Source: Pirellulaceae bacterium (lineage in GTDB: Bacteria; Planctomycetota; Planctomycetia; Pirellulales; Pirellulaceae). From it: DNA of 23,874 bases. The stretch lies in the NCBI GenBank assembly GCA_022448645.1, contig JAKVBZ010000081.1, positions 1 through 23,874 on the forward strand. The letters are read 5' to 3'. The notes under the pieces were generated by a model that saw only the letters and a list, made by a program, of their open reading frames with translations, was not told the DNA's origin and made no database searches. Both the position numbers and the translations under genes were made by a program. Positions 14,573 to 22,152 of this stretch are shown here, piece after piece (the stretch's first letter is position 1; the number at the start of each line of letters is the position of its first letter).

Positions 14573-17038
14573 CTAGTGGTTGAAAAGGAACTCGCGGGAG
14601 TTTAGCAGCGCCCAAAAAGCGTCTTCCAGGAATATTTTTTCGTCGTCGGCTTGAGCCAGCAAGGTTTTCAGCCGAATCGTTTCATCTTCTTGAGGATGCC
14701 GACAGAGGCAACGGACGTACAACTCGTCCAATACGTCATCTGCCGAACTTCCCCCTTCCAGCAATCGTCCTACCACATTGCCGTCTTCTAGTTTACTCTT
14801 CACCGTGTCGCCGTTCAGTAAATGCAAGGCTTGGGATAGATTTGGCTCCATTTTAACTTCACAGGAGCAGACGCTTTCGCGTGAAGCGCGACCAAATGCT
14901 TCCAGGAAATAAGTACTTGTATTGCCATCAGCGATTTGCACCGCGCGAGCCCCCAAGGGAAGACCGCGGAATTTATTCTTGGTGTCCGTGACTTGACTGA
15001 TCACGTCCAGCAAGACCTCCGACCTCATCCTTCGAAGAGTCGCATGTGAAAAATTGCGCACGTCACTTTCATTAGTCGGGTTTGTCGTGGTACTCAACTG
15101 ATAAGTTTTCGAGGTACAAATATCGCGTACGAAGCGTTTGAAGTCATAGTTATATTCTGTCATCCGCCGAGCCAACTCATCGAGCAGTTCGGCATTCACT
15201 GGCGGATTGCTCACACGGACATCGTCAACTTCATGGATGATTCCACGCCCGAAGAAATGTGCCCACACAATGTTCGCCAGGTTACGAGCGAAGTAGGGAT
15301 TGTCAGGCGAGGCCAACCATTCGGCAAGCAATTCGCGACGATCGTGCCCTTGCAAATCAGGAAACTCTCCCCCCAGGAACTTCGGTGGCATCACGCGACC
15401 GCCAACTGGATGTTTAACTTCACCAGCACCACTGTCAAAGACAATCTTTTCTCGAGGATCCTCCGAATCCTTGCGCCCGATCTGCGAAAAGAAGGCAGCG
15501 AAACTATAATAGTCATCCATCGTCCAGCGATCGAAAGGATGGTTATGGCATTGCGCACATTGAATACGCATCCCCATAAAGACTTGCGCCACGTTTTCGG
15601 CAACCTTCAGTGTGTTCGTTTCATTTTGATAGTAGTTGGTAGCCGCATTTGCGAACGTACCACCATTTGAGGCCAACAGCTCGGCCACCATTTGATTCGT
15701 AGGTACGTTATTGGAGATACGTTCCTGCAACCAGTTGTAGTAGAGCAGCGCTGACTTATAACTCACCCCATTTGAAGATCGAATTTGTAGCAGCTCGGCC
15801 CACTTCATGACCCACATTTCCACAAATTCTTTTCGTTCCAACAACTGCTCCACCAATTCATCGCGCCGGTGATCGCTGGTCGACTCCATGAACTGCCGGT
15901 ATTCTTCCACTGTCGGTACCGTCCCCGTAATGTCCAGGGAAGCCCGTCGAAGGAATTCTTCATCCGTACAAACGTCAGACGGCTGAATTCGCAACTTGCG
16001 AAATTTATGATGCATTAAGGTGTCGATATAGTTATATTCGGGCGTCTCTTGCCAGCTAAACGAATCGTCGGTAGGTAGCACAATAAAATGTGTTCCCACG
16101 GTATGCGTTTCAAACCTCGCCATGATGAACGCTTCACCACGCTTGGCTGCCGTGACAACGCCTTCCTGATCGATGCCAGCCGAATTGTCGTTGTTCGACA
16201 AAAAGTATGCCAAGGAGGTCACGTCGCGGTCGCTACCATCGGAATAGGTCGCTCGCACCGTGATTTGATGCTGAGCACCTTCGCCGCGTAAGACAGCGTT
16301 TTCGGGAAAGATTTCCACACGAGTAACAGCAGGAACTTCGCCTTCATCTTGCGGAGCTCCCGCATTCAACCACTCAACGAGCGTTTCATATGGTTCACTT
16401 CCTTCTTCCAGCCGTTTACCGCCGGAGTGAGGTACCTTGCCGGTCGCTTTATTCATGACCAAACAATCTTCAGGTAGTGCAAGGTTGATGCGCCGTCCGC
16501 TAATCTCACGCGTCAAACGATGATAGTCACCATCAGGATCAAAGCCGAACAACGACAAGCGAAAACCGTCCTTACCTCGCGCCGCACCGTGACAACTTCC
16601 CGTATTGCAACCCGCCTTCATAAACACAGGCATCACGTCGAGTTTGAAGCTAACAGGAGGCTTATGGTTCGCCTGCACGGCTTTGAGCGGCAAGGCAACT
16701 TCCTTGCCAGCAAACCTTACAAGCAGTGTCGTCTCGGCGTCGGATTCACCAAAAACAACGTTTTGTTCCATCCGTGCAACGTCAGAATCAGCCACCACGA
16801 ATTCCGCTTCTCGAGTTACATCTCGAGTCACTCCGTCCACAAAAACTGCCTGCACCAACAGCGACTGGCGATCGCGAGCATTGGACAAATTGATTTTTGC
16901 TGGATAGACACGCAACAATTCTAACTCGGCATCGTTCGCGTTTCCTAACACTGGCTGACCAACTGCCAGCATGACAGTGACCAGGCAACCTAGCCAAAGG
17001 GAAAGATGCCCGTCACCGAAACGAAACAGATGTCGCAT
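14573..17038 (-). CDS. DUF1549/DUF1553 (PSCyt2/PSD1) exported protein with two Ig-like BIG2 domains and haem-type motifs
   Basis: An 821-residue protein from ATG 17038, which gives a signal peptide (LSLWLGCLVTVMLAVGQPVLG). An upstream in-frame extension to 17146 lacks one. Two BIG2-like domains are at ~40-120 (LRVYPAKINLSNARDRQ, DGVTRDVTREAEF) and ~238-320 (VEIFPENAVLRGEG, SDGSDRDVTSLAYF). Between them CNTGSCH at 144-150 is a CX4CH motif. DUF1549 spans ~340-545 (DEEFLRRASLDITGTVPT, and CAQCHNHPFDRW with a standard CXXCH at 494-498). DUF1553 spans ~590-800 (LAEWLASPDNPYFARNLAN, FGRGIIHEVDDVR, and ASRESVCSCE). This domain order is a planctomycete hallmark, and the biochemical role is not established. 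It lies 145 nt downstream of the PPC protein gene and 179 nt upstream of the cytochrome/WD40 gene, same strand. Confidence 0.95.
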   Translation of the reverse strand: MRHLFRFGDGHLSLWLGCLVTVMLAVGQPVLGNANDAELELLRVYPAKINLSNARDRQSLLVQAVFVDGVTRDVTREAEFVVADSDVARMEQNVVFGESDAETTLLVRFAGKEVALPLKAVQANHKPPVSFKLDVMPVFMKAGCNTGSCHGAARGKDGFRLSLFGFDPDGDYHRLTREISGRRINLALPEDCLVMNKATGKVPHSGGKRLEEGSEPYETLVEWLNAGAPQDEGEVPAVTRVEIFPENAVLRGEGAQHQITVRATYSDGSDRDVTSLAYFLSNNDNSAGIDQEGVVTAAKRGEAFIMARFETHTVGTHFIVLPTDDSFSWQETPEYNYIDTLMHHKFRKLRIQPSDVCTDEEFLRRASLDITGTVPTVEEYRQFMESTSDHRRDELVEQLLERKEFVEMWVMKWAELLQIRSSNGVSYKSALLYYNWLQERISNNVPTNQMVAELLASNGGTFANAATNYYQNETNTLKVAENVAQVFMGMRIQCAQCHNHPFDRWTMDDYYSFAAFFSQIGRKDSEDPREKIVFDSGAGEVKHPVGGRVMPPKFLGGEFPDLQGHDRRELLAEWLASPDNPYFARNLANIVWAHFFGRGIIHEVDDVRVSNPPVNAELLDELARRMTEYNYDFKRFVRDICTSKTYQLSTTTNPTNESDVRNFSHATLRRMRSEVLLDVISQVTDTKNKFRGLPLGARAVQIADGNTSTYFLEAFGRASRESVCSCEVKMEPNLSQALHLLNGDTVKSKLEDGNVVGRLLEGGSSADDVLDELYVRCLCRHPQEDETIRLKTLLAQADDEKIFLEDAFWALLNSREFLFNH

Positions 17039-17183
17039 GTCATTTTTACCAATTTGATTCCACATGAATCGATTCTCAAAAATTCCTGGCATGAACCACA
17101 TTGTCGTTAGGCTCAGCGAATGAGATTTGTAAAATTGTTCGCTCAATTTGCGGGACGAGTCTCCAAGTTTTGTTCACCGACAT

Positions 17184-19664
17184 CTATTCTGTACCTTCGC
17201 CAAAGAAGCGTACGGGTCGGCCGGACAGTTTGGCTGTTCGTTCCTTGGCTTGGAGCCTTAGCTTCTGCAAACGGGTTAACGGTTTTTTCGGTTTTGGTTG
17301 GGGCTGTTCCGCCTGAGCCACTGCTGGCTTCGGTTCGGCAGCCGGTGCGGGTGACTCTTCGGGAGGCAACGGCGCGTCAATCTGCAATTCGGTTCCACCG
17401 GCGTTCGCGACGACCGGTTCGCCTTCATGGATGACCGTCAGTTGGCAGAAGAGCGACTTGTGTTTACCCACTGGACTGTCAGCTTGCGTTGTGATTTCGA
17501 AGACAAATTCTTCTGTCTCCGAAACGATCTCAAACTCGTGCGTAGCAACCTTGTTGGGTAACCCCAACAGCTGTGCTTTGGCCGAGCCTTTGAATTCTGG
17601 GTGACGATTCACTTTACAGAGCACCTGAGCGACTTGCCCTTGTTCACAAGCAGCCCGTTCCATCGCCAACGTGACATAGGGTTCGGCGACCTTCAATTCG
17701 GCCAATTGCGACGACACCCACACCGCACCACCTGCATCGGCGGAACCAATCGCATAAATCGGCCATGAACCAATTTGGGCTCCTCCATTGGCATTGATCG
17801 GATAGAGAACTTCGTTCTGACCTTCGGGAATATTCACCGAACTTGCGGCACCGATCCCTGGCGGCCGGAAAGGCAATTGAACGTTAATCGCATTCTTGTA
17901 ACCATCCTGACGCCGAGCCACGATCTTCAACTGCATTGAACCGTTCCGCACCACAGGCGCTTTCGGCTGCACAATCTCCAGATGAAAGGGGACTTCATTG
18001 ACAACGGCCACGGCCAGCCTGTCCACACGCCTTTGGAGGTACGCCGTGTTATTGGGAGGCCCCAACACCAAATCCGCCGTATTCTCAAAGTTTCCCTGAA
18101 TCTGTTGAGACTCGTCAGCGTGACGAGCCGTAAAGTGAATCAACTTGCCAGCCACAGGTGCATCAGCGGCCGCCTCGAATACGATCGGCATCGTACTGAG
18201 ATTCGCTGGCATAGGCCGGGCATGTACCGAGACACCTTCAGGAAAATCATTCTCTTCCAAAACCAATTCGCCGCCAAATTCAGCGCGCCCGGCGTTGAGT
18301 AACGTGGCAAAGCGATTACCACGAGGTACCACAATCGTCTGGCGATACTGTCCATTCCGCTCCACACGAGGAATGCTCAACGTCAGCCGAGGCCGCACCG
18401 GGAGAAACTCAATCCGATAAACATAATCTACAGCTCCTCGACTGAGCTGATCGTGAACCCGTACGATGTATTCACCATCTTCGGGGACAGTAAATCGAAT
18501 ATGACTGTCCAAACCTCGTCCATCATCATTGGATGCGAGGCCACCACCGTCGGCCTTAAGAATCGCCATGACTACGTCCAATGGAGTCCGCAGTCGACGA
18601 GCAAAGCATTCCACGTCAAATACCTGTCCTTTGGTTGCAGCAAATCGAAAACAGTCAACATCACCAGGTTCACCAATAACGCCGTTCAAGGCATGTTGCG
18701 TGTCGGCAACTGTCGCATGGCCGATCTCATGGTTGGGTTCCTGTTCGAGTACGTTCTCTTGCGTCGTCAGACGGAATGGATTGGCCGAGGGTGCCATGCC
18801 TTGATCATCCGAGGCAAACATGGCGTATTCGCGGGAAACCTCTGCAGGTAGAGTCACTCGCTGGATGAGGTCACCGGTCGGATCGCCTACAAACCGAACT
18901 TCGATCTCTTTTCCCACCGGTCCGCCGGCCGGATAAACCGCGGTCGGCCGTGGAAAGGTGCCGGCATGCAACCGGTACCGAAAACCACCGCCGCCTCCGT
19001 AAGCACTATCGCGCACCTGAACGACATAGACCCCGTCGCGCGGCGCAACGATCGCAGCGATTGCGTCCTGTCCGACCAAAGGCGTATCATCCGCTGCGGA
19101 TAACTCAAAGCGACGATCGTCCAAGATTGCCACATAGGGGTCAAACAGAGGACCCCCTAATCGAAGCGCTTCGATTTCGACAGCCAATCGCTGACCTTCT
19201 TTTAATTCGAATGCGTAGTAATCAACATCTTCGTTTTCGACAATGCCTGCCACCGTCATATTTAGCTCGACAGACTGAGGCTGATCAAAATCTGAATTCG
19301 GTTCGACCTCATTCACCGCCGGCAGCAACCCGACAAAGAAAGTACGGAAGTCCGAAATCCCGTCGGCAGTTCGTACCTGTGCCACATACTCACCAGGAAG
19401 AACGTTCTGCCCAACTCCAACGGTCACTTTGACACGGTCATTTCCATCGGATTCCATCTGTTTGACCACAAACCCGTCTTGGTAGAAGAGGATCTCTTGT
19501 GCCGTCGACAAACGACTACCATGAAACGTCAACTCGTGATCGTGGCCTCGCTGGACGCCGCGCGGCGTGATGATGCTCAATCTGGGCGAGGCAGCAAGCA
19601 AGGAAGAAGTCGAGTAGCTCAGAACAACCAGTATCAATACACACCAGTTGACTCGATATGTCAT
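17184..19664 (-). CDS. Secreted protein with two pre-peptidase C-terminal (PPC) domains and an IPT-like N-terminus
   Basis: An 826-residue exported protein. From ATG 19664 there is a signal peptide (VLILVVLSYSTSSLLAA); a GTG at 19685 is the other option. Residues ~25-105 look like an IPT/TIG Ig-like fold (ITPRGVQRGHDHELTFHG, LPGEYVAQVRTADG). PPC domain 1 is at ~120-240 (VNEVEPNSDFDQPQSVEL, DVDYYAFELKEGQRL, GVYVVQVRD). PPC domain 2 is at ~307-425 (LEQEPNHEIGHAT, GDVDCFRFAATKGQVF, GEYIVRVHDQ). The rest is beta-rich, and the C-terminal 60 residues are a Pro/Ala/Glu linker ending in a basic stretch (KKPLTRLQKLRLQAKERTAK). No catalytic motif is visible. It is likely a binding or scaffold protein of the cluster. 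Its start is 32 nt after the DUF1501 stop, so the two are probably co-transcribed. Confidence 0.9.
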   Translation of the reverse strand: MTYRVNWCVLILVVLSYSTSSLLAASPRLSIITPRGVQRGHDHELTFHGSRLSTAQEILFYQDGFVVKQMESDGNDRVKVTVGVGQNVLPGEYVAQVRTADGISDFRTFFVGLLPAVNEVEPNSDFDQPQSVELNMTVAGIVENEDVDYYAFELKEGQRLAVEIEALRLGGPLFDPYVAILDDRRFELSAADDTPLVGQDAIAAIVAPRDGVYVVQVRDSAYGGGGGFRYRLHAGTFPRPTAVYPAGGPVGKEIEVRFVGDPTGDLIQRVTLPAEVSREYAMFASDDQGMAPSANPFRLTTQENVLEQEPNHEIGHATVADTQHALNGVIGEPGDVDCFRFAATKGQVFDVECFARRLRTPLDVVMAILKADGGGLASNDDGRGLDSHIRFTVPEDGEYIVRVHDQLSRGAVDYVYRIEFLPVRPRLTLSIPRVERNGQYRQTIVVPRGNRFATLLNAGRAEFGGELVLEENDFPEGVSVHARPMPANLSTMPIVFEAAADAPVAGKLIHFTARHADESQQIQGNFENTADLVLGPPNNTAYLQRRVDRLAVAVVNEVPFHLEIVQPKAPVVRNGSMQLKIVARRQDGYKNAINVQLPFRPPGIGAASSVNIPEGQNEVLYPINANGGAQIGSWPIYAIGSADAGGAVWVSSQLAELKVAEPYVTLAMERAACEQGQVAQVLCKVNRHPEFKGSAKAQLLGLPNKVATHEFEIVSETEEFVFEITTQADSPVGKHKSLFCQLTVIHEGEPVVANAGGTELQIDAPLPPEESPAPAAEPKPAVAQAEQPQPKPKKPLTRLQKLRLQAKERTAKLSGRPVRFFGEGTE

Positions 19665-19696
19665 TACAGAATTCAAAACAACCACCTCTCGTTGTG

Positions 19697-21004
19697 CTAG
19701 GCAAGCAATTCCTTACGGACCTTGCCTCCGTTCACAATTTCGATGGGTCGATCACCAGGCGCCATCAGTTCTTTATCCGCCACAATACCGAGGCAGTGGT
19801 AGATGGTCGTTGCCCAATCTTCGACGTTTAACGGGTTTTCGTCCGGTTCACTGGCAGTAGCATTGGACGTTCCGTAAACAATACCACGTTTCACGCCACC
19901 ACCTGCCATCACAACGCTGAAAACCTTGGGCCAATGGTCACGTCCTGCATTCCCGTTGATTTTGGGGGTACGCCCAAATTCACTCGCCACGCAAACAAGG
20001 GTTGAATCGAGGAGCCCACGGTCATCCAAATCACGAATCAACATAGCGAATGCCTGGTCGAAGGCCGGCACCTGGCCTTCGATGCTCCCCTTAATGTTGC
20101 TGTGCATGTCCCAGCCACCGTAGGTGAGCGTGACAAAACGTGCTCCCGATTCGACCAATCGTCTGGCTAAAAGCATGCGGGATCCAGCTGTATTTCTCCC
20201 ATACTGGTCACGCAGTTTGCCATCCTCTTTGTCGATATCAAATGCCTCGCGCGCCTGTTGTGAACCAATCAGACTGTAAGCTCGTTCGTAAAACGAATCG
20301 ACCGCATCGAGTGCATCCGACTTTTCCTTGGATGCAAAGTAATCGTTCACAGCCGACAAAATATCTTGTCGACGAGAAAACCGCTTCTCGTCGACTCCGC
20401 CAGGTAAGTTGAGATCTCGGACCTTAAAATTGCCGCTGGCCGGGTCAGCACCAAGACTGAAACCGGCGTAAGAAGAACTCAAATAACCTGTTCCCGCATA
20501 AGGATTCGGCTGATTCGGAATACAGATGTACGGAGGCAGATTGTGACGAGGCCCAAATTCGTGAGCCACCACAGATCCCATACTAGGAAACTGCAATGCA
20601 GGACTCGGGCGATACCCCGTAAACATGTTATGCGTCCCGCGTTCATGCGCTGCTTCACCATGGGTCATGGACCGACAAATGGCAATCTTGTCGGTAATCT
20701 GAGCCGTTTGCTGCAACTTCTCACTAAGCACGACCCCTTCGACATTCGTCTTCACGATGCCCAACGGACCCCGATATTCGATCGGCGCAAAAGGCTTCGG
20801 GTCAAAGGTTTCCTGGTGCGGAGCTCCTCCCGGCAGAAAAATGAAAATCACCGACTTGGCAGAGCCTTCCTTACTCTCATAGTTCTTGATGGCGCCCTGC
20901 GCTGACTGCAGACGCAAAAACTCCGACAACGTCAATCCAAGGCCACCCAAAAAACCAACATGCAAGAACCCACGCCGCTGAATCTGGTTGCCTGAACATT
21001 TCAT
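19697..21004 (-). CDS. DUF1501 family exported protein (alkaline phosphatase/sulfatase-like fold)
   Basis: A 435-residue protein, first gene of the minus-strand cluster. ATG 21004 is preceded by AGAGGT with 6-nt spacing (plus-strand 21011-21016), which favours it over the open extension to 21070. The N-terminus has a Tat-like signal (QRRGFLHVGFLGGLGL, twin Arg at 10-11), suggesting export of a folded, possibly cofactor-bearing protein. DUF1501 features are visible: FLPGGAPHQETFDPKPFAP (~57-74), HGEAAHERGTHNMFTGYRPS (~115-134), LTYGGWDMHSN (GGWDMH 296-301), SEFGRTPKINGNAGRDHWP (341-359) and IVYGTSN. The Asp/His positions suggest a metal site, as in the alkaline phosphatase superfamily. Substrate and activity are unknown. 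DUF1501 genes beside DUF1549/DUF1553 genes are a standard planctomycete arrangement. Confidence 0.95.
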   Translation of the reverse strand: MKCSGNQIQRRGFLHVGFLGGLGLTLSEFLRLQSAQGAIKNYESKEGSAKSVIFIFLPGGAPHQETFDPKPFAPIEYRGPLGIVKTNVEGVVLSEKLQQTAQITDKIAICRSMTHGEAAHERGTHNMFTGYRPSPALQFPSMGSVVAHEFGPRHNLPPYICIPNQPNPYAGTGYLSSSYAGFSLGADPASGNFKVRDLNLPGGVDEKRFSRRQDILSAVNDYFASKEKSDALDAVDSFYERAYSLIGSQQAREAFDIDKEDGKLRDQYGRNTAGSRMLLARRLVESGARFVTLTYGGWDMHSNIKGSIEGQVPAFDQAFAMLIRDLDDRGLLDSTLVCVASEFGRTPKINGNAGRDHWPKVFSVVMAGGGVKRGIVYGTSNATASEPDENPLNVEDWATTIYHCLGIVADKELMAPGDRPIEIVNGGKVRKELLA

Positions 21005-21010
21005 GATCGT

Positions 21011-21016
21011 ACCTCT
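21011..21016 (-). promoter_or_regulatory. Ribosome-binding site deciding the DUF1501 start
   Basis: On the minus strand AGAGGT lies 6 nt before ATG 21004. Most genes in this window lack a good Shine-Dalgarno sequence, so this one supports the 435-residue form over the longer open frame, which has no signal character upstream of 21004. Confidence 0.6.
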
Positions 21017-21457
21017 GGTGTACCGCTGGCCTTCACTCAACATCGAATCGTGCATCGTCATCCCTGACAAACACGAACCACAAAAAGACCCGCGATAAAG
21101 AAAGCAAGGAGAATAACAAGGTGGGAGAAATAGGAAGGTAACACTACAGTCTTATGTTGGGATGAACAGGAAATGGCAAACTTCCTATGTTGTTATTCCA
21201 TTCCTGTCCCAACTGAATCCGTTCGAATTAAATATTATGCCTCAAGGCATGGTTTTATGGAGATTCCTAATCTTTTTACTCACAACTTGGCACGCTAATC
21301 CACGAGATACCCCTTGTCAAGCACCGGTCGGGTTCCAAAGTCAAATATCACAAGGCTCTACGTCGTGCCGTGAAGATCACAAATAGTAGCCTCGTCGCTG
21401 TCATTAATTGATAAAATGGATCATAGAGACTGCTCCGTACCACCCTAGTTTAAACAA
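21017..21457. other. Divergent intergenic region between the DUF1501 operon and the CMD gene
   Basis: About 440 bases, AT-richer than the genes around them, expected to hold promoters in both directions. A 14-base imperfect palindrome, ATGCCTCAAGGCAT, lies at 21237-21250 (6-bp arms around CA) and could be an operator. A 74-codon open frame at 21162-21386 (plus) has no recognisable domain or ribosome-binding site and is not called. No RNA gene was recognised. Confidence 0.4.
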
Positions 21458-21463
21458 AAGAGG
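21458..21463 (+). promoter_or_regulatory. Ribosome-binding site of the CMD-family gene
   Basis: AAGAGG, 5 nt before the ATG at 21469. It is one of only a few good Shine-Dalgarno matches in the window and fixes the start of the downstream gene. Confidence 0.65.
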
Positions 21464-21468
21464 CACTC

Positions 21469-21930
21469 ATGAGCGAATTAAAGCTCACGGTCACTCCCAT
21501 TACCGAAGAAGCCGCTCATGGTCAGGTGGCAGAAATCTACGAAGACATCAAGCAGACTAAACAGATCGACTTTATTCCTCGTTTCTGGCAAACCCTGGCC
21601 ACTCAGCCAGCATTATTAGAGTCCACTTGGACTGCGCTTAAAAGATGGATGCATCCTGAGTCCGTCAGTGAAACGTCCAACCTTGACGCAAAGACCCGCG
21701 AAATGATCGCTCTGGCTGTGTCTGCGACGAACGGCTGCACCTATTGTATCCAATCCCACACAGCCGCCCTGGCTAAACTAGGCATGAATCAAGAGGCCGT
21801 AGGGGAAGTCATGGCGATCGCGGGGCTCTTTAATCAAACCAATGCATTGGCTCACGGATATCAAATCGCTCCCGACGTGTTGCCGAATTGGGATGGAGCT
21901 GAAGAGTCGTCCGACGACAGCAACGTGTAA
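21469..21930 (+). CDS. Carboxymuconolactone decarboxylase family protein (AhpD/peroxidase-related type)
   Basis: A 153-residue helical protein of the CMD/AhpD family. The redox motif CTYCIQSH is at 90-97 (Cys90, Cys93, His97), in the family context REMIALAVSATNGCTYC. This is the AhpD-like CXXC(X)3H active site, which in AhpD handles alkyl hydroperoxide reduction. The N-terminal VAEIYEDIKQTKQIDFIPRF is typical of the peroxidase-related subgroup. A catabolic lactone decarboxylase role is less likely because the CXXC pair is present. The C-terminal tail is acidic (EESSDDSNV). It stands alone, divergent from the DUF1501 operon and upstream of the giant gene at 22153 on the same strand (222-nt gap). 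Confidence 0.93.
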   Translation: MSELKLTVTPITEEAAHGQVAEIYEDIKQTKQIDFIPRFWQTLATQPALLESTWTALKRWMHPESVSETSNLDAKTREMIALAVSATNGCTYCIQSHTAALAKLGMNQEAVGEVMAIAGLFNQTNALAHGYQIAPDVLPNWDGAEESSDDSNV

Positions 21931-22152
21931 CTGACAACATGCCTTAGAACTCGAAGGCTGGACCGAGCGAAGCGAATTCCCGGAACTCAGGTTCTATCAT
22001 TTTCATAATTATCCTAAAAGGTTACTCATTTTTTTCGAACTATTTTGGCTGTTCCGACAAGGACACACGTAACGTCGGTCCGGCCTTCATGAGACTTATT
22101 CCTACCACACTTCTCGTTCATCCATTGACGACGCGCCACGGTCCTCAACGAA
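21931..22152. other. Intergenic region between the CMD gene and the right-hand giant gene
   Basis: 222 bases, with an AT-rich stretch around 22000-22045 (including TTTTTTT in catttttttcg) that could be part of a promoter or a terminator tail. No clear hairpin precedes the T-run; the nearest stem is only GAAC/GTTC. No ribosome-binding site is evident before ATG 22153. Confidence 0.35.

Noticed and set aside
21162..21386. 74-codon plus-strand open frame in the DUF1501/CMD intergenic region
   Set aside because: No ribosome-binding site, no recognisable domain, mixed hydrophobic and low-information sequence; it sits where promoters are expected.
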